Shown: piece after piece, positions 1 to 20,400 of the stretch
Layout of the letters: each line of letters begins with the position of its first letter
How positions within the stretch are numbered: the first letter of the stretch is position 1
Assembly (NCBI GenBank): GCA_012295275.1
Contig: CM022672.1
Location: 12,552,995 to 12,616,994, forward strand
DNA length: 64,000 nucleotides
Source of the DNA: Chrysomallon squamiferum
Lineage: Eukaryota; Mollusca; Gastropoda; Neomphalida; Peltospiridae
Reading direction: 5' to 3'
Position numbers and translations under genes: made by a program
The notes under the pieces: generated by a model
Database searches by the model: none
Seen by the model: only the letters and a program-made list of their open reading frames with translations
What the model was told of the DNA's origin: nothing

Positions 1-238
1 CCTATGCTCAATATTAACGCAAAGTAGTTTCTGTAACATATGTAATTCCAATTATAATTCCTTTAACTGACATTCTGCTATATCTCTTTTTGATATAGCA
101 GAATGTCAGTTAAATAGTTTTAAATTTGTACAAAGAATATACATACAATTATACAGTTATTCATTTTTTTTTATTATTATTAATATTATTATTGAAATTA
201 TGAAATATTTATGAAAAATTATTAAACAGGCACAACAT

Positions 239-275
<37 letters not shown>

Positions 276-319
276 ATAATAATAAATTAACAATAAATAA
301 AATAAAAGAATGGTGACAA

Positions 320-357
<38 letters not shown>

Positions 358-1674
358 AAATGAAATGAAATTAAATTAAATTAAAAAAAGAAGAAAAAAG
401 TAACATTTAAAACTGTTTTACAGTCCGAATATAATCATTACTTTTTGCTGTCCTGCAAATAATAATACAAATTATAATAATAAAAGACAGCTGTATATGT
501 AGTATGCTAATTTCCACGACAATCGATCGGAAGGTGTATATTTAAGTTCCTAACTGAGAAGAGTACGCATGGAATGAAGTCAGGGGGATTCATCGTTTAT
601 ATCGTTACTTGTTATTAGATTCACACTCAGACGCAGTTTCGTAGATTTTTATATATTTTTTATGAAATAAACAGTGTTTATCAAGTCACTTTTAAATATA
701 TTTAAATAACTATTTTATACATTAATTAATTATTAAATAAGCAAATTAATGGGTAAATAAAATATGACGTTATTTAAATAATTTATATATAACTATGGGG
801 GGAAAATATACCAACACACACACACACATGCGAACAACATATATAAATATACATGAAATTATACGAATATCTTTATAAATCAACAAATAAATAAATTAAA
901 TTAAAAAGAAAAGAAAAAGAAAAAAGAGAAAAAAAAGAAAAAAAAACAAGAAAAAAAAGAGAGAAAAAAAAACAACAACAACAAAATTCCCCAAAACAAC
1001 AACCTTAAACAGTTTCAAAAGAAATCAGGTAGTATTTTGACGAAACATAATTATTCATCTACATTCTTAATCAACACTTTTAACACTATATTAAAATTAA
1101 TTACTAACATACTTACAGTGGGCTAATGTGTAGGAGATAAATGTAAGAAAAATCACAATACTTTGGTGAATCGCCATATCGCAATTTCAGAAATGAGTAA
1201 CGGTGAGTAATTCTAATTTTCCAGTGTTGAATAGAGTTTGTAGATGTTTTGGGTGGCGACAGTTTTCACAAAAATGTACTCTGTAAGTATAATTTCTTTT
1301 TAACTGAACGTATTTTACTTTATTGTCAAATTTATTATGTATTTATAATTATAAATTTCAAATAAAAACAGACTTTTTTTTATAAAAATTACAAATGCAG
1401 ATAATTGTTACCTAAGCTTATATACTTTCGTTTATATTACTAACACATAGGTTTATTTATTATTATTATCTCTTAAATTTATCTCAAATCCGGGAACTTT
1501 CTCAAAAAGAAGAAAGCGATGTCAAAAACGCTATACGAATTGTTTAACTTCATACATAACAAACAACTTTTATTTTCAAAAAAGGTGTGACGTGAATCTA
1601 CAAACTCAAAATCTGTCAGCGAACAAAAATTTCTATATCGACTGTTTAATATCTAGGTTCTTCGCATATTAGTA
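1..1674. other. AT-rich non-coding DNA upstream of CCDC149
   Basis: No exon can be supported here. The stretch holds a perfect hairpin (62-114), two poly(A) tracts (241-273 and 322-355), an A-rich purine stretch at 900-1000 and a short CA tract near 813. A moderately complex block at 490-660 has no recognisable coding frame. A donor-like site follows a short ATG-containing stretch at about 1190-1203, but splicing it to the exon beginning at 2731 would hit a stop at once in that frame, so at most it would be untranslated exon sequence. The region probably contains CCDC149 promoter or 5' UTR sequence, but I cannot place it. Confidence 0.6.
62..114. repeat. Perfect 23-bp inverted repeat with a 7-nt loop
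   Basis: The left arm at 62-84 is the exact reverse complement of the right arm at 92-114, separated by the loop TCTTTTT. The arms contain ACTGACATTCTGC and its complement. A perfect stem of this length with so short a loop is unlikely by chance. It could be a fold-back element or a small-RNA-type hairpin, although a typical animal pre-miRNA has mismatches and a larger loop. It lies in non-coding DNA about 2.7 kb before the first CCDC149 coding exon. Confidence 0.9.
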
Positions 1675-1821
1675 ATGTCGTTTGGAACAATGGCGCTCAA
1701 AATTCAAACAGACGCTGAGGTCTGCGTAACATTTAGTCAATGGGAAAGCAAAGCACGAAGAAGATTTGAAAAGAATCTGAAGAGGTTTCTCAGCGCTAAT
1801 ATCAACAAAGTTAACCAATAA
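1675..1821 (+). CDS. Small unexplained ORF, 48 aa
   Basis: An ATG-initiated ORF of 48 codons begins MSFGTMALKIQTDAEVCVTF and ends at TAA (1819-1821). Its base composition is clearly more balanced than the flanking AT-rich DNA, and it has a basic amphipathic second half (ARRRFEKNLKRFL). A second in-frame ATG lies five codons in. I do not recognise it, and no signal peptide or membrane helix is visible. It could be a micropeptide, an untranslated first exon and promoter of the downstream CCDC149 gene, or chance. A TGACGTGA (CRE-like) element lies just upstream near 1588. Function unknown. Confidence 0.25.
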   Translation: MSFGTMALKIQTDAEVCVTFSQWESKARRRFEKNLKRFLSANINKVNQ

Positions 1822-2767
1822 TAGAATACATTTTAATTACTATTACTGGCGTTTCCATCTGTGTGCAAGTGCGTGACACATAGTCAAAGATAAAAATTAA
1901 AATTTGTTTGAACATAAATTTGTCCGTTTCATGTATCGAATTGTTTGTTGTTGTTTTTTTGTTTGTTTTTTTTAAATTAATTTTTATCTTTGTAGTTTAT
2001 AAATACTTACGTTAAAACTGTGTACGTAGTAAGAGTTTGTAGTTAAATGTTTTCAGTATTATAATTATTATTTTCGTTTTAAACTTTATTTTCGTATTTC
2101 ATTTTGCATTGATGTATGAATTATGGATATTTATGTGTCTGTTTCTTTTGTATATATGTTTCTTTCTCCGTATGAATATGCATAACCTGAGTGTTTGTCA
2201 GTATATTACAATGTTTATTTATAAATGAATGTTTGTTTAGAAAGTTTATATAAAGATGTTAAGAAACAGAGAATCTTGCCAAAAATATTATGAATGAAAC
2301 CTTTAGATATAATTAATATTATACAAGTGCAACGTTTTATTTTCTATTAATAAATTGATTTAAATTAAAAAAAATAAATAAATAAAACTAAAAATATTTG
2401 TTTTCTTTTTTAAAGTTCCAACGGAACATTAGCAATCACTAATTGTATTTCATCATTTGTATGCTATTACAGACATAAATTATAAACGAAATTGAATATT
2501 GTCTGGAATGAAAACTGCTTAAAGAACAAAATGAAGTTAAATAGCAGCTTAGCAGCAACGGAGGTTACCTCTATTTCGAACACAGAAAAACGGATCTCTT
2601 CATATCAAGGAGGAAATACTACAACATAACGAAACAGCTATGGCTTCTGAAATGAAAAGCTGTTACCGTGTCGAGACGTGTTCGTGGATAATGTATCTTT
2701 CTTTTTGATGTTTTGTCCCCCTTTTCACAGGGTGCAAATAAGGCCACAGTTACTTAAATATGCTAAA

Positions 2768-8684
<5,917 letters not shown>

Positions 8685-8806
8685 AAAGTTGTAATAATTG
8701 CAAGAGAGGTCTGAATTTTGTTAAAAACCTAATGATAATAAGGGATTTCTTAATACATTGATTATAATTTCAATATGATAATGATATGATGCACAAAATT
8801 TAGGAT

Positions 8807-8812
8807 AATAAA
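8807..8812 (+). terminator. Candidate poly(A) signal for CCDC149
   Basis: This is the first AATAAA after the CCDC149 stop codon, about 120 bases downstream. Because the DNA is so AT-rich the hexamer is common by chance, so only its position supports it. Confidence 0.3.
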
Positions 8813-11800
8813 TCTATAATATATATATAGTTACTTAAAAAAGCACATTTAATTTTGGTTAAAAAAAATGGTGTACATATTCTGTCATTTAAAAATAAAA
8901 AAAAATTATTTGTTCTTGATATATACAGATTGATTTTTTTTAATTGATATTCATTTGTTTACGTGAAACAATTTTCCTGTTAACATATTTTGTTTATTTA
9001 AATATATACAACATTTTCAGTATGTTTTGGTACTTAATTCTATTTTATATCTAATCTTGCTTCTGCAGTTTAAGTTCACAGATCTTGTATTCTTTGCATC
9101 AAGAATTAATTGCCTCATATTTTATTTTATTTTTATTTTTTATAACTATTTAAGAGTGGCAAGCTTCAATATCTACATGATCATTTATTAAAACTGACAA
9201 GGTGGGCGTTTGTTATAATTGTTCAGTTTTTCAAAATTACAATTATTTTTTTTATAAATGTTTTTGTTATTATTATTTTGCAACTTGTTTTCATTTATTG
9301 ATTGATATTAATCATGTTAAATATACAAGACTATCAATATGCATTGCTTCATCCCAGAATCTTTAATTTATTTAACTGTAAAGTGGATGGTGATGCCACA
9401 TAGATCTGTTTGTCTTTTTATTTAAAACAAAGCTGAAATTAAAATTATATTTATTCACTGTTTGTTTATAATTATGTTAAGTATACAAAAGAAGTTTTAC
9501 AGACCTGTTATTTATTTAGTTCAGTAAATTATCGAGTTTGAAATATTAACTATTTCTTTCTTTAATGATCAGAAGTCACAGCTTTGAACAGGTTTTAGTA
9601 ATGACAGATATATTCTGATTTCATTAATTACATAGGCAAATTGCAATTTAATACCTTTAAAATTAACATTTATCTGTTACCTGCCTCAAAATCAAAGTGT
9701 ATTTATTTCCTGAATAAAATAATAAATACTTAATATATGAACTTACATACGAATGTACAGTCGAACATACAAATTAATATATAACATTCCCAATTTTTAT
9801 TACACTATATGGATAAAACTCGTCCTATTATTGAAGAGATTATTTTACATGTTAATTTATTTTTCTGTTGTTGTTTTTGTTTTTATATTTCAGTATTCAG
9901 ATTAATAATTTCTTCATTTAAAAATGTATTTTATCAGTTCATTATTTACTTTGTTCCGTTTCTTTGTTGTTTTCAGTTTCTTTGTTTAAAGTTTAATATG
10001 GGTGTTTAATGATTTTGTTATTCAAAAGATTGGTGCATTTATTTCATCCATCCATAGTGTTATAATTATTCATTTTTTTTAAATTTTGGTCCAAATTAAT
10101 AGGATAGAACCAAAATGTTCTCTTTCTGATCATAAATTTAAATATATTTTTTAGCTTATTTTTTGCACATTCTCTATATACTTATTTTTGGCAAAAGTTA
10201 TTATCACATTGTTTGGAATATTGTTTATTTTTATTACTATTTTCAAGCCCTTGGCTTGTATTAGTATTACCAAAGTAACATTTAAACAGTTACCTACAGT
10301 TATGTTATTAATTTATTTATAATTATCTACACAACAGCTACAAATGATGATTTTCACTGCCTCAGTATTTGTTAATTAACAGATTTAATTTATTTACCTG
10401 TCTGTTGTTATACAAATTTCATCATGACTTTTATTGTTTATGGAGCAGAGCTCAGAATCTATTTTTCTTGTTGAAATCTCTGTTTTCTTTTATTACATAA
10501 CAGTTTGCTGAACCTCAGGCAAATTGTGGTCTGAACTGTATTAGTAATGTGAAATATGCTAAATAAATTTGTCTGTGAGTTTGCAAAACTAACAATTAGG
10601 CTTTGAAAAATAAATTATAATGTAGTACTGTAAAATGTATTTTGTAGGTCTTGTTAATGAATGTATTTCAATGTGTAATATATCTTAGTAAGTGACATAG
10701 CTTCATTTTATCTAATAAAATCAAGTTTCTGTCTAAACAGGATAATTAGTTAAAATATTCTGATAAATATTTTCATTTCTTCTTTTTTTTTGGTGTTATT
10801 TCTTTATCTATCTATCTATATCTATTTATTTATTTATCCATTTATGCATTTACCCAGAAATATTATTTTTCTATTGAATTTTCCAAAAACAATATCAGAC
10901 ATAAGAATTATACAGTTTATTGTGCTGAAACAACATAAACATAACACATTGATGAAGATAGTTTCAGCTGTGTAATGTTATTCATAATGTATAATCAGAT
11001 AGGTTAGAGTTTTGACAGTTGAAAAAATAAATAATAACATATTACAATAATGTTAATATGACCAGTAGCATTGATTTGATACACTTCTTTTTTCTGTCTT
11101 TCTTTTATCTCTCTAGTGTGGGGAATTTACAAGTGATGTTGGCTATTTAATGGAGTTTTATCTGCTCAGATCTCTACTTTGCATTTGTGTAAAAGAATGT
11201 GATTAAAACAAAATTATTAGTATATAAAATTAAAGGGAAGTAAATAAAGCACCTTGCTAAATTTCAGGAACAGCTTTTTATATTTGATCAACAGTGTGTT
11301 GTCATTTTCTATAACATTTAGATTCTGAAGCTTTTGTTTTATAATTACACATGTATAACCACAGCAATTATGAAAACTATTTATAGTTTAAAAAAGTTGT
11401 GTGAACATTGTTTTAGAAATATTTTCTGTGGCATTTTTACCATTAATAAGTTGCTTATTCTATATTTGAAATGTTAGAAATAAAAATAAATAAGTACTTT
11501 ATTAAAAAATAAAAACAATGTCTAAGCAGAATTAAAATGTAATTCCATATCACTGTTATAAGTTAAAACAGGGTTGTATGTTTTCAGGTTTTGCTATAGC
11601 TCACAGTGTTGACTCGTACACCTCACTGTGATGTGGCTGCAACATACAAATACTAGATTTGTATCTTTTGTTCAGACTTATAAACGTGGGTCAGATATTT
11701 CAAGTTGTGTATTTTTTAGGGATATCTTTTTTTTTTCCCCCAGTGGTTTACATATCTGTGATAACTTGCATTCATATATATGGTATTATTTTGTTTTCAA

Positions 11801-12398
11801 TGTTGTTATTGAAAAAAGTGGAAATAAAGTAATGTGCAATATGCTTGAAATATATTTTGTTAGAAGAACCATTGTTAATGTATGTACTGTTTATTGAAAC
11901 ATTAAATATGCCTTTATTATAACTACATATTTAGTATTTGTTGTGAAGATCTAAATAAATAAAACTAAAAAACCCAACAAAGATGTATTTGTTTTTCTTT
12001 TCATCAATCCATATACACACACATACAAATTATAATATTTAGTTTTGCTACAAACATCTGTAAGGAGAGTCAGAGTAAATTTAGTTTATGTTTTTCAGAA
12101 AGCTACAGATAATCAGCAAGAGCAAAAAGATGGAGTCAGTAATGGTTGTTGGGTGTACCAGATTTGAATTTGTCAATCATTTTAGCTTTTTTTTAAATTT
12201 ATTTACTGAACCAATTTTTTCAGCAGTTTTCTTGAAATTGACATTCTTATAGGAGCCTCAAGATAAACTCAGTCAGTTGTCTGGATAAAAGTGGATTTCC
12301 AGGCTGGTAGCAATTTTGGGAAAACAGAATAATCTGTTACAAGAGGCTCCATTGAGCCATCTGGACATTTTTTAACATTTTACCTCATCATCATCATT

Positions 12399-12399
<1 letters not shown>

Positions 12400-12458
<59 letters not shown>

Positions 12459-12480
12459 TCTATCTATCTATATATCTTTT
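12400..12480. repeat. TTTA/TCTA compound microsatellite
   Basis: About fifteen TTTA units run into TCTA/TATC units. It is preceded by a short TCA tract and lies in the CCDC149-EVC2 intergenic interval. Confidence 0.95.
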
Positions 12481-15400
12481 TATTTTATTTTATTTCTTTG
12501 CAGATTTATTAATATCACATTTTCTTATGATGTTTTTTTTTGTTTTTTTTGTGCGTTTAATATATCATTTTGGTAGTTGGAAAAGAAAAAAAGTAATCTT
12601 GAAACTTTTCCTTAAAATATTTTGATATATATATTTTCTACAGTTGTTTAAAACAAGATTTAATAACGTATATTATTTACTGATATAAATAATATTTCAA
12701 ATAATTTTATTTTATTTAGGTTTTCTGGTTGCTAATTTAAACTGATGGTATTTGAAGAATTACTGCTACACTTTGTATTTTATATAGAATTTCAAATACA
12801 TCTGAATAATATAAGACTTGTTTTCCACAAAGTTGCTTTGTTTTACATAAACAGCATATATAACAGTTTATGTTAAATTACTGCTAAAAGTTAAATATCA
12901 CAGATAAAACCAATTTATTCAGATAAATAAATAATAAAAAAACTCATGCAGATAAACTGTGCATACAAATATAATATTGAGATAACAAATCTTACTTGTA
13001 CAGATAAATATGAATTTTTATTCTTGCAGATTAAAATGTATTTCATAAAAAAGAAAATATGCTACTTAGAAGAATTTAATATCAGTGACTCTCAAGATTA
13101 ATTTTCTGCATCTATATCCATTGGGCTATTTCTCATTCCAATCAATGCCCCATTAAAGATTTATCAAAGTCCATGGTAAGTACTGTCATCTCTGAGAAAA
13201 TGCATATGAAATGATTTGATATAGCTAACAGAAGTGTCATATAAAATGGTTTCTTTTCTCATACCATATTATGAAAATTACATAACTGATGTAACATGAA
13301 ATATACTTGGGTATTTCACACTTTATTACTGGATAATATAACATTAATAACCAGTCAACAAATATGCTAAGATTTGGTTAAACACTAATTTCTGCTTATG
13401 CTGGTTTTGTAATAAACTGTTAATGTTCTTTTAAAATAATCTGTCATGACAATGTTTTTTCTTGGGTTTTTTTTTCAGTAAGAACTGTAATGAAATAAAA
13501 TTACCTAATATGATAAATTATTTAACAAAATGTTTTCAAACAATTGATTTAAGCAACAGCTAATAACTAGTAACTAATAATATTGTTGTTGTTGTTGTTG
13601 TTGTTGTGATTGTTAAAAAATTAAAAAACTGAAATGTAAATTGATTAATTCAAAAATAAGAATATCAAAAAAATAAATAAAAAATATAAAAGAGTTTCAT
13701 AGCAGAACATGTTATCATAAGAATGATAAAAAGTAATAATGCAATTAAATTTCAAGTATTAAAAAAAAAAAAAATATATATATGCTCAAGTATATTTGTT
13801 TACAAGCCTTATTATACACAGCCAGTATGTATAATACTTACATCCACACTTTATGAAATGTATTAGCTAATGCTACTGATACACTGATGCATTATACCTG
13901 AGTCAATATGGTTTAGCTAATTCTGATTCATAAAACAGTATCATGCAATATTTCTTTAAAATGCTAAGCTATATAATTATCATTTCTGGAATTAAGAAAA
14001 ATGAATAAATAAATAATAAAAATAATATTTCCCATTTCCTGGGGATTTCATACTGAAGTGAAAAATGTGCTTGTGCGCTTCTTACTGGGAAAAAAATACA
14101 TCTTGTCTTTTAAGTAAAAAAATCCAGTGATGGCCTATAAATGTGTGTATGTGTGTATGTGTGTGTGTCTGCGTGTATACATTTATTTCCATTATTTTAT
14201 TTAATTACTTTTTTTATTAAAGGCACTTTTCTAATAAAGAAATATACTCAGGTATTGGACATGTTTCATTACTTGTTATAAAACATTTAAATATTTACTG
14301 TCCAACACAAGAAGTTACAAAGAATAAATTGAAGAGGTCTAAATTACCATAAACAAACAAAACATCTCTTGTTCAAACATGAGAGTTTTTTAAACAAGAG
14401 TTAACAGCTGCAAGATTTACTTACTGCACAAATCTGTTTCAAATATTTGGCAGTATCAGGCACAAAGTACAAAAAGATTAAAATAGTTGAAATCAAGAGG
14501 TGATGAGGTAATTTGGTGTTGTTTAAAAGCAATGGAAGAAAGATTAAATGGAAATTTAAGAGCGCTGATGAAAGGCAAGGGTCCTAGTAAATAGTTGCCA
14601 GGACAAAATAAAAAAAAAATAAAAATAAGACAAAAAAAGGAACAGAATTTTTAATGGGAAAACTGTTGATCAAAGGCAAAGGGCAGATATAAAAAACGAT
14701 TTTCAAAAATATATTATTAGAAAATAGAAAAATTATTGATGTAATGCCAGGTAAAGATTTACAAAAAAAAAGAAAAAAAAAAGATATAAAAATAAATAAA
14801 TAATAATAATAATAAAATAATTAAGAAAACAGTAAACAGAATTATTAAGGAGCTTTGTTAAAAAAAAGAAAAAAAATTGTCTTTTTTGGGGGAAAATTAA
14901 GTATTACTTATCACTTATATTTAGATAAGAAAACAATACAACATTAATTAAAGACATGAAGATAAATGCCTTCACCACACACACACACCCACACACACAC
15001 CCAACCACCCAAACATACACACACATATATAGTGAATATTTGTAAAGGGACAAATTAAGAAGCTTCAGGCCAAATGAAATGTTTGATATGAAAAAAAGAA
15101 AAGAAATAATTTTGTATAGATTTAAGGTTAGGTAAATGTTTGCTGCAGGTAACAGACAAATTAAAGCCAAATCACATCAAAGTCAATGTTACAAAACAAA
15201 TATCTTTCTTCTTTTTCTGGAGAGACTTTCATAAAAGTTCAAATGATAATGTATGTGTATGTGTAAACATGCTAAAAATATATTAAAGGTAAGAATATCA
15301 CTAATCCTGCTTCCCTTCATGTTTTTTGGTTTTGCAGATTAACAATAAATTAATGATGATCTATTTTTAGATAATTATAAATAATTTTCATCAGTAAATT

Positions 15401-15563
15401 ATTAATTTATAAATAAAATAACTATGTTACAAAAAAAGGGCCCCTAATAATGGGGATTTAAGTTCTAGTTCTATTATTTAATTAGATAAAATGTAAAGCA
15501 AATGAACAATTTAAAGTATGCAAATATATATAAAAATATAAATCTTTAAATATTACTTAAATC

Positions 15564-16314
15564 CTAGAGTAATTCTTCTTCATTTTTGTGTGCTAATTGT
15601 TTCAGAAGCTTTTTCTTCTTTTTACGTTTTGTTTGAGGTAAAGGAGGTAGTTTTCTCCCTAGTTCGGGAGAATTGTTTTCATCTAATCCAGCACTGGCAC
15701 CCATTCCTACAAAGTCCACATCATTGTAAGTTGGTTTAGGCTTATAAAAACTGTCGTCTTCAGCTGCAGGGGTGTTGTTGTAGCTGTAGCTGGAGACAGA
15801 ATCTCGTTTTCTTCCCATAATTAAGTTGTCGTCAAAAGCTCTATTTTGATAGCTTGGTTTTGAACTTAGGTTTCTGTATGGAACTGCTTCATCGCTGTCG
15901 TCCTCATTGTCTTGCACCTTGGGAAGAGATTTGCGTTGTTTTCCTGAGTGTCTCTGAGAGGGATGCCTTCTGAAATGAAATTTATATCAGACGTTAAAGA
16001 AATCACAAGCTTTAGTAAGAATTGTTTGTAAAGATGAAATTAATAACTAATAAAAAGAAACATTAGAAAAAATAATAAGACTGCAGAAAATACCATAAAA
16101 AATTATGCTAAAAAATAGTATCAAGAACAAATGAAGAAAGAAAGAAAAAAGAAAGTCAGAAAGAAAATAAATACTATTTATTTAAGTCTTTTAATTCTAT
16201 AAAGGTATATTTTTATTGCCCTTTACATCAGCAGTATTTGGTATTGACAACTTAAAAAATCACAAATAACTTTGATTATAGTTTTTTTTTTTAAAAGATG
16301 ATTACATTTATAAT

Positions 16315-16349
<35 letters not shown>

Positions 16350-17365
16350 TAACAATATTAAGACTATAACTAATAATATCAATATTATTCACTACTACTC
16401 CTACTAATAATAATAGCAATACTAATACTACTGCTGCTACTCCTACTAACTAATAAGAAGAAGAAAAGAAAAGAATAAATTTAAAAGCAAATTCACAGTG
16501 CACAATACACTCACTCCTGTATATATTTTGTGCAGATAAATCATCAAAGTTTGATACATACACCAGTTAGTATCAAAATACAAACAGTTGTGAGATAATC
16601 AACATATATAACTTAATTTCATTGTTGTTTGTACTCTAGAATATCATTAATATAAGATTTTAAAATATTTAAAAAATATATGTATATATTTTATATTCCA
16701 ATGGATCATTTGTTTTTATTTACTTTTTTATCTGTTATTTTTATTTTAAAAAATGTTTTAGCAGCATACATTTTATCAATAAATAAAATTGGTAAAACAC
16801 ATCAATTATTGTATCTGAAACAGGAAGTTTAATTATATATTGCCAAATAAAAAAATAATAATAATAATAAAAAATAATAAAAATGTGTTTAACATGATCT
16901 GGAGTGTCAAAAAAGATATTCCAATGCTCGTGTGTTTGATTAATTTTTTTTTTCCCCATAAATATACACAGAAAAATTATTTTAATAATTGTTGTACAGG
17001 TACTGGACCAATTATAATTGTCCTGAAATCTGGAAAGACCAGAAAACTGGAAGTTTTTTCCTGACGCTAGTTTCATAGTTCGCACATGTAGGGTGTTATC
17101 CTCACCAGACCGGAACTACTCTTTCAAGCCGCATGGCATTCATTCACTCGCTGCATTGTTTACATGTCAAGTTGCCACTGTTGTGTATCATCATTTCTTT
17201 ATGTTTTTAATTTTAAAATGTTTATGCCACATTATTTAAGTGTTTAGATGCCTTGGTACCAGAAAACTGGAAAATCCACAAATCCAGAATGCCCCAGGCC
17301 CCAAGGAATCCAGATCATTGGTCCGGTACCTGTATTGTAATTTTACTACTAATTGTAATGCAGAT

Positions 17366-17405
<40 letters not shown>

Positions 17406-20400
17406 TAACAACAATAATAATAATATAATAATAATAATAAAATTTGACAACTTTTAGATATACTGAGTAAATATCCTGCCTTTTGTCAGCCATCTTTAAA
17501 TGCAACCAGTAAGAATTCTTTAAATATATTTCACCAAAATTGTCTTTTATCACAAATTTGTGAAACTGGATGCTTTAGAAAATAGTAAATAATGTATCTA
17601 AATTATCAGTTAAGATAACCACGCAGTGCATTATTCCATTATTGCTGCACCTACTTTCAGTGGATCTTTTGTAGGCTGAGGCAAAAATGTTGTACTTATG
17701 AAAGCTGCTCTTCTGGCCTAATGGAAAAAACTTATTGTGTGCACAACATATGTGACAGGAAAGTCATTTTCCTACGTTAAATCTTATCTTTGCCTTTACA
17801 TCTTTTAAAAACTGTTCAAAATGTAATCTTAATCATAAAATTTACTGTAGTTTTGAGATCATAAAATTTTGAAATTATTTATTAATTTATTTTCTTCAAA
17901 TTTATATTCAGTTTAGGATAAAAGGAAAAAAGTAAAACAAGAAGAAACTAAACAGTTTCTATAATTTAACATAAAAAATTCATATTCTGAATAAAAATAT
18001 TTAAAAGATTAGAATTAAATGATAACACAGTCTTTCTTGTTATGGTAGCAAATTAACTCTCAAACCAGGTGAACATCTGTAACTAATGTCCTAAATAAAT
18101 ATGCATACTCTGAAAGTTCATAATCCAGTTTGTAAAGCATATATAATGATGGACAAATAACTGGGTGATAGAGATATAAACTAATGTAGGCAAAAAAAAA
18201 AATTTAATCTAAAAGCTAGGTTTACCCTAAAAGACTTAAGTTGGAACCCTGTCGACTAAGTCTTCTTTCTGAAACCTGGGTTGCTAGGACACGTTCTGTT
18301 AGCTGGCTACTTTTCACACCACTGCCTTGGCTGAAATGATAGTAAAAGTGTTTATGAAAAACAGCTTGTAAAATAAAATAACAGTGAATTATTATTATTT
18401 TTTTTATTATTTTTTTTTTTACAAAGGACAGCAAGCAAATACAGGTTTCAAACCATTTATCTGGCTTTTGGAAATCCAGAAAATCCAGAAAACCAGCAAT
18501 TATTTATTATTATTATTAAGTGACTACTTTAAATTAGTCATGCAGTAAGTCACCACTTGCTGCATTAGTCATTAACATGACATACATGTTGAATGGTTTA
18601 AGTGAGACTGTTGCTGTGTAGAGATATATCTCTCACAAGAAGTCATTATACCTGTCAAATTAAATTACGTTCTTTAATTTTCATCTGATATATCATACAT
18701 GATATCGTAAGAAATTTAAGTGTTTTAAGAAGTGTATTAATTTGTAAAGATATCATTTAAATAAAATTATGCTCTTTCTTTTCTTCATTTAATTTTTTAT
18801 TATAGATCATAGTCTATACTTAAGATTTTTAATGGATTACAAAAGAAGTATGTATTTAGTATGTGTCTAGAAATCTGGAGCACCTCCAGTCCCAGGATTG
18901 CTTGATAAATGATTCGGTACCTGTAACAGTTATAACACACTAGGAAAGAAAACATAGCAGAATTTCAGTGATGATTAAATCAACAATGAAAGCTACACAT
19001 ACTGACATTCTGTTGTTGTGATGCACCTAAAAACTGCAAACTGGAGAAGTGAACAATACATTAAAAAATCTTTAACAATGCCTTTGGCAATCAGTCCTGT
19101 ATTAAACAGAGAAAATATTTTTATTAGTATATTTGATTCAATATTGACACAGTTACCAATATATTTATTTTGTTCAGAAAAGGTGTCAAATATTCATTCA
19201 TTCATTAACTCCAAGATAAAGTAAAGAATAATAAAAGTCAGTTAAGCTTTATTATGGCAAATTAATACTAATAAATTACACCCAGTAAGATATTTTATAC
19301 GATGGCTATTTCCAGTAACCTTAGAAATGTAGCCCAGGAAATACAACCAAAGAACGAAATGGTATAACAGAAATATTGCACATTTTTCCAAGTATTATCC
19401 TATTCACTAATTCAGCTGCAAAAGTAATTATAAAGAAAAAAGTGAAAAATTGTACTTTTCTGTATCGGTGACGCCTTGGTTAGCAATGTCTTTTTCATTG
19501 TAGATTTTTGTCAGCATTTCCTTAATATCTTCTACTGTTTTACTCGGAAACAGCATTTGAAGAACATGCGTAAGGTCTTCCTTTTTAAAACTGCCAACCT
19601 TCACCAAACCAGAGATAAACTGAAGTTCCTGTTGAGTCAAATTAAATTTTTAGTAATTCAGAAATCAGGAATCATTTAATTAAAAATGTGAAATGTTGTT
19701 TTCACTATTCATACTTACTAAGCATGTATTTATTCATAATATTTTATGTGCTCTGAAACACACAATTACTGGATGGTACTTCAATCTAACTGAATATTTT
19801 GATGAATTATTTCTCTGATGATTAATTAAAAAAGATGAATTCCTGAGCAAAATGCAGAACCAGATGAGAAGTTTTTTTTATTTTTGTGCAAAGTTTCTGT
19901 GAACAACAAGGCTGCTGCTGCATGACACTTTGACAAAGGGTAAAGAAGGTCATTACCCTGTTTTTTACTTTACTCAGCTGCAATTGTAAATTTAGAATGT
20001 AAAAAATTGGGGATTTTTATCTGGAACAAAATATTACGTTATGATATTAGAACAAAAATTGTCTTTTTAAGAGACTGATTTATTATTCTTTTGGCATAAA
20101 TATGTTATTTTATCTTACATTAAATATATATATTTTTTAAATGCATACACACATTCATTTATTGCTGCAATGAACAATTTCTGTGATGTTTATAATGCTA
20201 TATGTGTATTAAGGACCATACTGTTAACAGGACAAAATATTTACAGTATCTTCATGACAGACTATCTTTTTCTGATTTGTAAAAAATAAGGATCTTTTAT
20301 AAGCACATTTCTGTCAAAAGGAAAGCACATATCATGGTCTATAAACAGGAAAAAGCTGACAAATAAAAGCATGAAGGAAGACTGATCTACATAGATGAAA

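Larger units (their letters stand above)
8685..15563. other. Intergenic AT-rich DNA between the convergent CCDC149 and EVC2 genes
   Basis: No coding exon was found on either strand; open frames such as 9809-10009 and 11628-11897 are low-complexity, Phe/Tyr/Ile-rich and lack flanking splice signals. The region contains 3' UTR sequence of both genes, a long TTTA microsatellite near 12.4 kb, a GTT tract at 13582-13606, a CA-type tract near 14980 and a TG-type tract near 14145. A stretch at 11337-11384 resembles one at 5408-5450 inside CCDC149. Nothing else is recognisable. Confidence 0.6.

Noticed and set aside
2678-2767. CCDC149 coding upstream of 2768
   Set aside because: The open frame begins at a GTG and crosses a clear acceptor (CTTTTCACAG at 2721-2730); the first in-frame ATG after it is 2768.
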